Origin: an uncultured Thermogutta sp.
Lineage (GTDB): Bacteria > Planctomycetota > Planctomycetia > Pirellulales > Thermoguttaceae
Assembly: GCA_937128505.1 (NCBI GenBank)
Contig: CAKZMM010000069.1
Coordinates: 1 to 50,121, forward strand
Reading direction: 5' to 3'
Length of the DNA stretch: 50,121 nucleotides
Both the position numbers and the translations under genes were made by a program. Numbering within the stretch: the first letter of the stretch is position 1; every line of letters starts with the position of its first letter. Below the pieces are notes generated by a model. That model worked only from the letters and a program-made list of their open reading frames with translations, was not told the origin of the DNA and did no database searches. This document shows positions 19,401 through 27,564 of the stretch, in pieces.

Positions 19401-20058
19401 CCGTGCCGCGCAGCACGGGCCGTTCGGGATTCATCGCCCGGAGCCGGTGTGCCCGAATCATTTCCGGGTCGAGCATGGCGCGAACGTCCTCCTCGGTCAA
19501 TTGCTCGATAAGATTGACCTCGTGCGAAATGCGGAAGCCATCATAGAAGTGCAAAAACGGGATTCGTGATTCCAGCGTGGCGGCATAAGCGATGAGGGCC
19601 AAGTCTTGCGATTCCTGCACCGAGCTGGAAGCCAGCAGCGCCCAACCCGTGTTGCGAACCGCCATCACGTCGCTATGATCCCCAAAAATGGAGAGGGCAT
19701 GAGTGGCAATAGTTCGTGCCGTCACATGGAAAACCGTCGAGGTCAATTCCCCGGCGATTTTGAACATATTGGGAATCATGAGCAGGAGGCCTTGGGAGGC
19801 AGTGAAAGTACTCGTCAAAGCTCCTGCCTGCAAAGAACCATGCACAGCACCGGCGGCACCCGCCTCGCTTTGCATTTCCACCACGTCCGGTACCACCCCG
19901 AGGATATTCTTTCGGCCTTTCGATGCCCATTCGTCGGGCATCTCGCCTAGACTCGAAGAGGGGGTGATCGGATAGATGGCCATCACCTCGTTGCACAAAT
20001 GGGCAATGTAGGCGGTTGCCTCGTTACCCTCGACGGTCACAAAACGTCGATTACTCAC
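16438..20058 (-). CDS. nifJ: Pyruvate:ferredoxin (flavodoxin) oxidoreductase
   Basis: A 1206-residue single-chain enzyme, the full length for NifJ/PFOR. It splits pyruvate with CoA to acetyl-CoA and CO2 and reduces ferredoxin. Domain order is the standard one: TPP-pyrimidine domain (IYPITPSSSLGE), gamma-type domain, a two-cluster ferredoxin domain with C697/700/703/707 (CTQCGFCALVC) and C753/756/759/763 (CTGCGLCVEAC), then the C-terminal TPP-diphosphate domain. The third cluster uses C827 and C830 (CAGCGET) and the later CIGWGIDI cysteine. The TPP motif GDGWAYDIGFGG is near residue 976, followed by EVYSNTGGQSSKSTP. The start is GTG at 20058 with AAGGAG at 8 bases. It forms an operon with the DHOD-like gene. 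The enzyme is oxygen-sensitive and typical of anaerobic or facultative metabolism. Confidence 0.97.
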   Translation of the reverse strand: MSNRRFVTVEGNEATAYIAHLCNEVMAIYPITPSSSLGEMPDEWASKGRKNILGVVPDVVEMQSEAGAAGAVHGSLQAGALTSTFTASQGLLLMIPNMFKIAGELTSTVFHVTARTIATHALSIFGDHSDVMAVRNTGWALLASSSVQESQDLALIAYAATLESRIPFLHFYDGFRISHEVNLIEQLTEEDVRAMLDPEMIRAHRLRAMNPERPVLRGTAQNPDVFFQAREACNPFYQRCPAIVQKVMDRFAALTGRHYHLFDYYGAPDADRVIVIMSSGCGVVEETVDKLNSEGQKVGLVKVRLYRPFDGRVFVQSLPPTVQTIAAMDRTKEPGSLGEPMYLDVVAALTEYWAEHAPGKPMPRVIGGRYGLSSKEFTPAMAAGIFAEMAKPAPKRHFTVGIVDDVTHLSIEYDPNFSTEAADVTRAVFFGLGADGTVSSVRNTCKIVGENTPLYAQAYFVYDSRKAGSLTTSHLRISPRPIRGSYLVSRANFVACHQFVFLDRIEMLSMAEPGAIFLLNSPFGPEEVWDHLPVEVQQQIIDKKLRFYVVDAYRVAREAQLGVRINTIMQTCFFKLSGVLPLEDAIKHIKEGIVQTYGKKGGGVIVERNFAAVDRAIDALAEVPVPKNVTSTKRRVLPVPETAPPFVKDVLGKMIANQGDDLPVSALPVDGTFPTGTTQYEKRSIAQDIPIWDPAICTQCGFCALVCPHASIRLKVYPPEVLKGAPAGFKSTAWRGKEYPGWLFTVQVAPDDCTGCGLCVEACPARDKQVAKHKAVDMLPKLEHLDRERLCWDFFLRIPEVDRSTVKIDTIKGSQLLQPLFEFSGACAGCGETPYVKLITQLFGDRMMIANATGCSSIYGGNLPCTPYCTNSQGHGPTWSNSLFEDAAEFGFGFRLAVDQQIRYCHELLKGLSGLLGDELVRALIECKQENELEIEEQRRRVAELKRRLAQIDHEDARNLLASADYLIRRSIWSFGGDGWAYDIGFGGLDHVLASGRDINILVMDTEVYSNTGGQSSKSTPRGAVAKFAASGKPSRKKDLGLMAISYGNVFVGQIALGANPLHALRTTIAAESYRGPSLLIALSHCIGWGIDIVTGLEQQKEAVACGAWPLYHYDPRDKEKPFHLDSKPPKGSFKDFALKQARFAILARSKPERAEELFAMAQEDIYERWRIYEMLAEMKGTDGRMQRLAAMAAETTGSPKEEVEA

Positions 20059-20397
20059 GGCTAAAACTCCTTCTGAAGATCGCGGCGGCAGACCCGAAAG
20101 CTTGGTGACCCTTGACCCCTCGGATTGCCGCTCGTACGAGTTTTTAATTCTTAAAAGAGGATGCCGGTTAATTTTTTAAGAGGATGCCGGCGGAACGAAA
20201 TCGGCCTCCCCGATTATTTCCTAAAGCGCGGAACTTCCCTGATGATTCGGTGTACTAAGTTTGCTTATTACCAAATTTCCATCCGACTCATAAAACCGAG
20301 AACTCCTCGAAGAGGAGAATGGGGCCTTTCCTGATCACCCTGGTTCCAATCACCCTGCTTGCCACTGACCCGCTATCGGCTGGAATCGTCTTCGGCG

Positions 20398-20524
20398 TTA
20401 CCGAATGCCAACGCGCACTCGCCAAACACCGACGCGCCGTCGCCGAATGTTAACGCGCACTCACTTAACGGCAATACGAAATCACGGTATTCACGACACG
20501 CGGTCACCGGACTCCAACACGGAG
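20398..20524. repeat. 21-bp degenerate tandem array (6 units)
   Basis: Units start at 20398, 20419, 20440, 20461, 20482 and 20504, of the type TCGCCGAATGTTAACGCGCAC. The first three are close relatives; the last three share only the TCAC start and scattered positions. Confidence 0.8.
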
Positions 20525-21880
20525 AAAAATTGCATGAGGCGACATCGAATGACGATGCACCATTGTACAAATTCGCCGCGTGACAACGCACGGCAAAATC
20601 GGAGCAAACCTCCGAATTCAAAAAACATGGGGATCTCCTTCGAGGGCACTGATAGCCGAGGCTCCGGCGGCACTCGCGGGTCTGTTCCTTCAACGGGTCT
20701 GTTCCTCATCGGAGTTATTCCCGTCGGCGCTGGCTGCACGTAAACGCCTTTCCCGGGTATCGCCTTCATCCCTCGCCCGCCACCACGGTCGGTTGTGCGT
20801 CCAAATAAGTTGTGCGTCTGAATAAAAAGCGAAGACCTTTTTTCAGAACAAAACTTACCTTCCACGAAGCAACTTACGCATCCCCACCGACGGTCAACTT
20901 CCTCAGCCTTCGGCCGAAAGGCGACCGGAAATGATTTTGACTGGATCCGTTGGGAAAAACGGATCCCCCTGGGGAGTCGAATTTGGTGCACCCTCGGGCG
21001 ACGGCCCGCTCAGGCCCAGGCAGAGTAGGGTCTACCCTGATTTGAGTCCGATCCCACGCAAATGGATGCCGAGCCGGCTTGCTGCACCACCGGACCGTTC
21101 CATTTGCCCATGCGCCTTACATTTTAACGTAGCGAATTCTTTGGACCTCGGCAAGGTACTCCATTGAATATCGACCGGGGCCGGCTACGGCTTGGTCACG
21201 AGGGAGCTGTCACCATAGCTCGTGCAGTTTACTCACGCACGTAGGTAATGCAGCTAAACAATCAAAGGGTGTTGGATCGTGCAGCTCTTGCTAGCGGTGA
21301 ATTGCTGAATGAGCCATACAAACTCGTGCTTTGCCGGGGACAACCCGCGGTGCATCATGCGCGGATAGAGAAATAAAACAAGCAGAAATTTCTTAAAACT
21401 CCAATCCGGCGATTTATTGCAAACGATATCCTATTTGGCGGAAAAGTGGGATTGCCGTCTCTTGTGCCGATATCTCCTCTGGCGACATTTCCACTTCTAC
21501 CACAGGTTCCGTTGTTTCCGCTTTCTCCGATGGGTAACGATCGGCGATTGGCTTTACCGCCCCGCACCCCGCTTCATATCAATCCGATTTTTCGTTCGAC
21601 TGCCTCATAACAACCGGGCTCCACCTATCGGTCGGTTTTCATTGGGCCGACGCATGCCGAGGCATCGCCCGGGATCACTGCCGATCGATTCCTACCCTTG
21701 TGTTTATACCCTTGTCTTTATCTGTCAGTTCCGCGGTGCCGATGAGCTTTTCACCAATCTTCTAAATCGCTCAATCTCTTGTAATCTGCTAATCCCGCGT
21801 GATCTTCTAATCCCGCGAAGGCGTGATTGTGCAATGCCGAGCACCTTTTCACCCACAATCCGAGGGATATCCGACGGAAG

Positions 21881-21940
21881 AGTTCCCCCAATTGAAGAAC
21901 AGTTCCCCCAATTGTCGAAGAAGGGTCCCCCGTTGGAAGA
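21881..21940. repeat. 20-bp tandem array (3 units)
   Basis: Three exact-length 20-base units begin at 21881, 21901 and 21921. The first two share AGTTCCCCCAATTG; the third is a diverged copy. Confidence 0.85.
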
Positions 21941-22203
21941 AAGGGACGGCTGAGCCTATTGCGCCGCCAGCAAGATAAATCCAGATGAAATCGGCGCGGG
22001 GAGATTCGAAGCGGGTGAAATCGCGCTATTACCGCACGCAAAGTAACGAACCATTCCCCCGAAATAGTGGGTGCACAGCCCACGTTTGTCCATTTTCATG
22101 GGGACGGGGCGCAGACGCGCGGTATTTCAAACAAATACGGGCAGCCAATGCGCATGGCCTATGGCGTTCGATCCTCCTCTGATTTCCCGTTTTTTTCCAT
22201 TTT

Positions 22204-22280
22204 TTCCCAAAAGTGCCTTCTATTCCCATTAAGGGCGTTCTCTTCCCATTCAGTGCCTTCTGTTTCCCATCGCTTTCCCC
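22204..22280. repeat. 19-21-bp tandem array (4 units)
   Basis: Units start at 22204, 22223, 22243 and 22264. Each begins TTCCCA, and the first three continue with a variant of AGTGCCTTCT. Slight length drift. Confidence 0.8.
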
Positions 22281-22839
22281 TAAAGAAGCCTTTTGCCGGC
22301 TTTTTGATTGTCGGCTTTTGCGACTCCCCCGCACGCTCTTCGACCTAGAGTTTAAACGGAGCAAGGGTTCAAAAGACCGCACAATCCCTCCAAGATTTAC
22401 ACAAAGAATGAGGGTTCCCAAAATGTAGCAATCATCACAACATTAGTCGGTTTTGCTGCCGTATGGCAGCGGACCTCGCTTCGGAAAATCACCGGGAGCT
22501 TGGCCGGCGCGATAACGGGTTAACGTTCGCTCAGGGCGAAGACCCACTGAACTTACAAGCGGGGGTCGCATGACCATCGCGGCTCCCACCAGAACGACGT
22601 ATCGGTGCGTTGCCCGGTAATCGCCCACCGACTTTATAGCCCTTCGAGTTTTAACAGCCCTCCGATTTTGAAAGAGGGCCGCTTCGAAAAGCAGAAGCCC
22701 GGGGCCAACCTCAGAAACACAAACGGTCCGCCCCGGAAGTACCGATTCCCCTACGGTTACGGCCCGGTATTCCCCTCCGCTACCAAGCCCCACTTTTTGA
22801 AAGGCTGATAACCTCCCGCAACAGAAGGTAAAACGCCCA

Positions 22840-24279
22840 ATGACTTGTTGTGAAAAGCTTTCCGGCACAAACTCGCCCAGTGTGATTCCCCCAATCGAGC
22901 CGATTGACTCGCGCGCAGAGTCCGCTCAAGTTTCTGCCCGAATCGATTTCATCGAGCCGGAACGTCGGAATTCTTGCTCGATTAATTCTCCCGGCACTTA
23001 TGCCGATGATTCTCGCGGGGTTCATGTCGAAGTCGATAGCTATTCCGAGGTCTGTTCCCTCGCGGATCGGCAATGGGCAACGGCCGCCCTTCAAGGGGGC
23101 GAGCAACCTGGAGAAACCCCGGCCCCCTGTGCCCGCAGCCTTCAAACGGTCCTTCATGTGATTAACGGCGAGCATTACTCGGGTGCCGAGCGGGTCCAGG
23201 ATCTATTGGCTCTGCGGTTACCGGGGTTTGGCTACGGGGTGGATTTTGCCTGTCTGAAGCCGGGCAAATTCCCGAACGTACGACTCAGTCAAAACTCGCC
23301 TCTTTTGCGGCTTCCCATGCGAGCGCGATGGGACCTACGCATCGTTTACCCCTTGATCCGATGGGCACGAGAGCGTGGGCCCGCTTTACTTCATGCCCAT
23401 ACGCCTCGAGCGCTACTGGTGGCCTTTTTCGCCGCTCGATGGCTGGGACTGCCGCTAGTGTATCACGTGCACAGTCCGGCCCGACACGATTCAACGCACC
23501 ACTGGCAAAACCGCTTGAATTGGTGGCTTGAGAGGTTGCTCTCGCGATGGGTAGATGCATTTGTTGCCGTCTCTGGTCCGACGGCCAATCACTTGCGGCA
23601 ATACGGCGTCCCTTGTTCCCGCATTTGGGTGGTGCATAACGGCGTGCCGATAAACGCTGTGCCGAAAAACGAGAAGATGCTGGCCCCGGATCACGCCGTC
23701 GGCAAAACCTTCGAGGTCCCCGTCGTCGGAACGGTAGCCCTTTTTCGCCCCCGAAAAGGGCTCGAAGTGCTTTTGGAAGCCATTGACCTTCTACACACAG
23801 AGGGATTGAAGGTGCAACTTTTGGCCGTTGGCCCCTTCGAATCCACTGCCTACCAGGAGCAGGTCTTGGGTTGGGTAAAGCAACGGGGTTTGGAGGGGGC
23901 CGTCCGCTGGGCCGGCTTTACCCAGGATGTCCCCCGGGCTTTGGCGACCATGGATATCTTCGTTTTGCCCAGTCTTTTCGGCGAGGGGCTCCCGATGGTG
24001 ATCTTGGAGGCCATGGCGACGGGGCTTCCCGTGGTGGCTACCGCCGTCGAGGGAACTCCGGAGGCCATTACCCATGGCGTAGAAGGATGGTTGGTTCCGC
24101 CGGGTGATCCCCGCGCTTTGGCCCAGGCGATTGCGCTTCTGGTGCGCGACCGGTCGTTGGCTCAAAGCATGGGGGCGGCCGCTAAAAGGCGACAGCAAAT
24201 CGAGTTTTCGGATCTCCGGATGGCCGAGCGTTTGGCGCAGATCTACGACCGAGTGCTCCGCCGGGATTGCCGCTCGTAG
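22840..24279 (+). CDS. Glycosyltransferase family 4 (GT-B fold)
   Basis: A retaining GT4-type glycosyltransferase of up to 479 residues, probably acting on a polysaccharide or lipid-linked glycan at the cytoplasmic face. The fold starts near residue 103 (LQTVLHVINGEHYSGAERVQ), with the glycine loop and acceptor-side region first. The GT-B linker region follows (WVVHNGV, VPVVGTVALFRPRKG), then the donor-binding E-x7-E near residues 381-389 (FGEGLPMVILEAMATGLPVV). The first 100 or so residues have no resemblance to the family and are rich in Ser, Glu and Pro. The true start may therefore lie further in, but no internal ATG with a good ribosome site is visible, and the ATG at 22840 has only a distant AAGG. 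No other cell-surface glycan genes are adjacent. Confidence 0.85.
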   Translation: MTCCEKLSGTNSPSVIPPIEPIDSRAESAQVSARIDFIEPERRNSCSINSPGTYADDSRGVHVEVDSYSEVCSLADRQWATAALQGGEQPGETPAPCARSLQTVLHVINGEHYSGAERVQDLLALRLPGFGYGVDFACLKPGKFPNVRLSQNSPLLRLPMRARWDLRIVYPLIRWARERGPALLHAHTPRALLVAFFAARWLGLPLVYHVHSPARHDSTHHWQNRLNWWLERLLSRWVDAFVAVSGPTANHLRQYGVPCSRIWVVHNGVPINAVPKNEKMLAPDHAVGKTFEVPVVGTVALFRPRKGLEVLLEAIDLLHTEGLKVQLLAVGPFESTAYQEQVLGWVKQRGLEGAVRWAGFTQDVPRALATMDIFVLPSLFGEGLPMVILEAMATGLPVVATAVEGTPEAITHGVEGWLVPPGDPRALAQAIALLVRDRSLAQSMGAAAKRRQQIEFSDLRMAERLAQIYDRVLRRDCRS

Positions 24280-24280
24280 A

Positions 24281-24435
24281 GAGGTTCTTTCCCTCAAACA
24301 GATTGTTTCCCTCAAACAGATGCTTTCCCTTAAAATAGATGCTCTCCCTCCCACTTTTTCTTTTGCTCCAACTTTGGCTTTTTCTTTTGCTCCGAACTTT
24401 ATCTCTTTTTCCTTTTTCCTTTTGCTCCAACATTA
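24281..24435. repeat. Pyrimidine-rich tandem arrays after the GT4 gene
   Basis: Two consecutive families. Four 18-20-base units (24281, 24301, 24319, 24338) are of the type GATGCTTTCCCTCAAACA. About three units of 24 bases or more then follow, containing TTTTCTTTTGCTCCAAC. They begin two bases after the stop codon. The T-rich sense strand could also help transcription end. Confidence 0.8.
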
Positions 24436-24784
24436 GCCCTTCTAACGGTGAATTGGATAAATTGAGATATATGAGCAATCCGCGATGACTGGGCAATCAA
24501 CGAAGAATCGAACGGAAGTTCTTTTTGTGATGAATGGTCGGGGCTATAGGGGCGATAAAAATCGTGTTGGCGATAAGCATTAGCGGTTCATTCGCAATGC
24601 CCTGCGCATATGAATTTTTTGATTATTTTTTGATTAAACCGTACTTCGGTTTAGCAGTGCGTTGAGACACGTAAAACGGGCGGAATGTCCTGCACAGTCG
24701 GATTTTTCATTGGATGATTCGGCTCGGCCCATTTCTCCCCAAGTCAAGGGACCGCATCGGCGAACACGCAACGCGAGGGATTCT
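24436..24784. other. AT-rich leader of the porin gene
   Basis: No gene seen. A hairpin (AAACCG at 24636-24641 with CGGTTT at 24647-24652) follows two TTTTTTGATTA copies. A TTG at 24662 is in frame with the porin but lacks a ribosome site, so this is probably the untranslated leader and promoter region. Confidence 0.45.
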
Positions 24785-26929
24785 ATGCGCCCGAGGAAAT
24801 TTCAATTTTGCTGCATCTGGCCAGTGCGCTCACTAATCTGCGCTAATCTGCATCTAATTTCCACAGATTCTCAGTGCCAAAAGTCTCCTTGGTTTGGCGG
24901 ACTTGTGCTGTTTGTGGCAGCAACCATCTCGTTGATACACGCGGTCTGTCCAAGTGCCGCATCGGATGGACGGTTCTGGTTCGGTGAAAGACGCTCGGTG
25001 CCTGCTTATTACGATTTACACCCGGTGCCTAGGGGTATAGCATCTCCGCGGCAAGCGCCGGAGGCGGTATCGGCGGTGAGCATTCCGGCTAACCCGTCCG
25101 CCACAGCGACTCGGCAGCCGGCGGCAAGCGCGGCCGATTGCGTCGCATCGGCGGCGGCAAACAACCGGGAATCGCGTTCCGGTGCCGAGTTGGCCCCCTG
25201 CCCAAACGAGATCGTCCCTGAAACGGATTGGGGTGGAACCGTTCCGCGGCGGAGAGCCGAGCAGAATCTGGGGTTATCGGCTCCGATCGCTTTTGCCGGG
25301 AACCGACCAAAGGCGTTTCAACCGCAAGAATTGCCGGTCGTGCCGGGTCCGGGGTCAAGTGCGGCTTTGTCCCTTGGGGGAATTCAGGTGAACGATGAGA
25401 GCCGCATTCAGTTGATCTCTTCTGCCCAGGCGGCTGAAGAATGGTCCGCCGACGCGGATCAACCGACCGCACTTGTTGCGGAACCGCTTCCCCCAGATCC
25501 GGCTTACGAACTTCCGGGCATTTTGAAACTGCCCTTTGAATCTTCTCGGGCGAATATGGCGGATGACTTGCCGCGGCCGAAGCCGTTGAATGGTTCGGCA
25601 GTGCCTAAGCCGCCCCAAGTCGCCGAAGTTTCGCCAAAGGGTGCTGCCACCGCCGATCGACCGACAAATTCCCCGGCAACCGGGCCAAAATCGAGTGGAT
25701 CGGGAGGCGAGCAACCGACCGGAGCCTGTGCGGCGGGTCTTTGTGGGGCCTGTGGGTGTGGCGGTGTCGTAGGTGGTGCGGCGGGGGAGGGGACGCCGCC
25801 GTTTAAGCTCATTGAGTCGCCGTGCCTCCAGGCGTGGAGAATTGACGTCGGCGGTTGGCTCCAGCAAGGGATCACCTTCAATGCCCAGGAGCCTGGCAGC
25901 CGGTTTAACGGCCCCGTGGCCACCAACGATCGTCATGCGGAATACCAAATGAATCAACTTTGGGCCTATGCCCATCGGCCGACGCAGACCCACGGTTGCG
26001 GGCTGGACCTCGGCGGACGGGTGGACATGGTCTTCGGTTCGGATTTTCGCTTCGGGATCAATCACGGGTTGGAAGACCGTATCAACGGTCTGGAGCAATA
26101 CTACGGGTTGGTGATCCCTCAAGCTTATCTGGAGGTAGCGTTCAACTACCTGACGGTGAAGCTGGGCCATTTTGCCGCGATTCTGGACTATGAGGCCGTT
26201 CCGGCCCCGGTTAACCCCTTCTATTCACACTCCTATTGCTATGGGTACACGGTGCCCCAACTGGTGACCGGGCTTCTAGCGAGCTATCAGTTGTCGCAAG
26301 GATTGAGCGTGGATGCGGGCTTCCACCGCGGCTGGATGATGTTCGAGGACAACAACGACTCGCTGGATGTGATGGCCGGTTTCCGCTGGACTAGTCCCGA
26401 CAAACTCACGTCGGTCGCTTATGCTTTTTCGGTGGGACCCCAGGACGAAGCAGGCCGCCAAGACCGATTCGTTTACAGCCTGGTGGTACGCCGGCAATTG
26501 ACCGACCGATTGCAGTACATTGTGGTGCACAATTTGGGCTGGGAGAACGATGGTGTATCCTGGGCCACGCCGGCTCCGCAAGATGCCGAATGGTACGGGA
26601 TCAATCAGTACCTGCTTTATCAGCTAAATCCGCGGTGGTCGGTGGGGATGCGGACCGAATGGCTCCGTGACGACGATGGGGCGCGAATCGCGGGCGTGGG
26701 GAACTTGGTGCCCGGGTACGGTTGGCCGGCTTTGCCGGGTTTTGCCGGCGACTTTTTCGAGGTGACTTGGGGAGTCAACTGGCGGCCGCACCCGAACATG
26801 CTCTGCCGCCCGGAGATCCGCTGGGATTGGTACGAAGGTACTTCGAATTTGATGGGCGAGCGTCCGTTTGACGATGGTACGAGCGACTACCAGGTCACCA
26901 TTGCCACCGATTTGATCATCACGTTCTGA
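24785..26929 (+). CDS. BBP2 (OmpL-like) outer-membrane beta-barrel porin
   Basis: A 715-residue protein (755 from the upstream TTG 24662). A hydrophobic export segment (GLVLFVAATISLIHAV) lies about 40 residues in from the chosen start. A region of about 270 residues follows that is rich in Ala, Pro, Ser and Glu and probably disordered. A short Cys/Gly patch (CAAGLCGACGCGG) comes next, and then the C-terminal barrel. The barrel (about the last 380 residues) has the planctomycete BBP2 pattern: GGWLQQGITFNAQEP, QLWAYAHRP, VKLGHFAAILDYEAV, VTGLLASYQLS, and the alternating aromatic C-terminal strand ending in IITF. It should form an outer-membrane channel. I prefer ATG 24785 because GAGG precedes it at suitable spacing. 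It stands alone. Confidence 0.82.
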   Translation: MRPRKFQFCCIWPVRSLICANLHLISTDSQCQKSPWFGGLVLFVAATISLIHAVCPSAASDGRFWFGERRSVPAYYDLHPVPRGIASPRQAPEAVSAVSIPANPSATATRQPAASAADCVASAAANNRESRSGAELAPCPNEIVPETDWGGTVPRRRAEQNLGLSAPIAFAGNRPKAFQPQELPVVPGPGSSAALSLGGIQVNDESRIQLISSAQAAEEWSADADQPTALVAEPLPPDPAYELPGILKLPFESSRANMADDLPRPKPLNGSAVPKPPQVAEVSPKGAATADRPTNSPATGPKSSGSGGEQPTGACAAGLCGACGCGGVVGGAAGEGTPPFKLIESPCLQAWRIDVGGWLQQGITFNAQEPGSRFNGPVATNDRHAEYQMNQLWAYAHRPTQTHGCGLDLGGRVDMVFGSDFRFGINHGLEDRINGLEQYYGLVIPQAYLEVAFNYLTVKLGHFAAILDYEAVPAPVNPFYSHSYCYGYTVPQLVTGLLASYQLSQGLSVDAGFHRGWMMFEDNNDSLDVMAGFRWTSPDKLTSVAYAFSVGPQDEAGRQDRFVYSLVVRRQLTDRLQYIVVHNLGWENDGVSWATPAPQDAEWYGINQYLLYQLNPRWSVGMRTEWLRDDDGARIAGVGNLVPGYGWPALPGFAGDFFEVTWGVNWRPHPNMLCRPEIRWDWYEGTSNLMGERPFDDGTSDYQVTIATDLIITF

Positions 26930-27564
26930 TTCACCTTCGTCGCCAAGTTCTAACCCGCTTTTGTCATCACATTTTGTGCGGGGCATTCCACAAGTTTTTT
27001 GGGGGGCATTCGCCCTTCGCCTTACGGCAAAAACCGCGGCACTCATCACGCCTGTAAGCCAGCCGGTATCACACTCCTCATGCACAATCGAAGCGCGGCC
27101 GAGCTTGTTTCCAGGGGATATGGAGAACGGGGAAGCAAGGGGCGAGGATAATCTCGCAGCCGGTAGCGGCTTAGCCCGCGTGCCGGCCTCCCCGATCCGC
27201 AGGGGAGCGCAAAGAGTCGCAGAAAGCGGTTTAGCCCGCGGCAAGCCTCGCACTCCGAAAACGCGGATCGGTCAGGCCCCTTGCGTGCTTGACGGCTCTG
27301 GCAGCTTATGTTACGAAGAGCTTATATTACGAAGATACGCAAGAGCTTACAATTGAGCCTTGTGTGCCGCTGCATCTGGCAGAACGCCTCCGATTCGGCC
27401 GCTTCCCTTAAGCTGAAAGCGCAAGCCGCCGTGCTCAATCGGACGTTTAATGATGTAGTAGAAATGGTGGTACTTAGCGGCAGATCGGTTTCTCAGTACC
27501 GCGCGTGTACCGTCGAACATCAATTCGAAGTGGAGGCATAGAGTTTCCCAGGGGAGGTCCAACG
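26930..27564. other. 0.6-kb spacer before the lipoprotein gene
   Basis: No gene recognised. It contains a dispersed pair of GCGGYTTAGCCCGCG (near 27168 and 27230) and a 16-bp tandem pair (27303-27334, AGCTTATRTTACGAAG). Confidence 0.45.
27303..27334. repeat. 16-bp perfect-register duplication
   Basis: Two adjacent copies of AGCTTATRTTACGAAG with one mismatch. Confidence 0.8.

Larger units (their letters stand above)
20059..22839. other. 2.8-kb spacer between divergent genes, repeat-bearing, no convincing gene
   Basis: This is the longest gap in the window. Frames of up to about 180 codons are open on both strands, but none has a good ribosome-binding site, a recognisable domain or protein-like composition. 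It holds a direct repeat of AGGATGCCGG (near 20157 and 20180), a 16-bp duplication of ATCACCCTG (20325-20355), the 21-bp array at 20398-20524, the 20-bp array at 21881-21940 and the TTCCC array at 22204-22280. Both nifJ and the GT4 gene must be transcribed from its ends. A structured RNA cannot be excluded by eye. Confidence 0.5.

Noticed and set aside
20491-20991. 166-codon - strand frame in the long spacer
   Set aside because: It crosses the 21-bp array, has no ribosome site and is of random composition.
24636-24652. Hairpin as terminator of the GT4 transcript
   Set aside because: The T-run precedes the stem on the + strand and does not follow it, so it does not have intrinsic-terminator layout.
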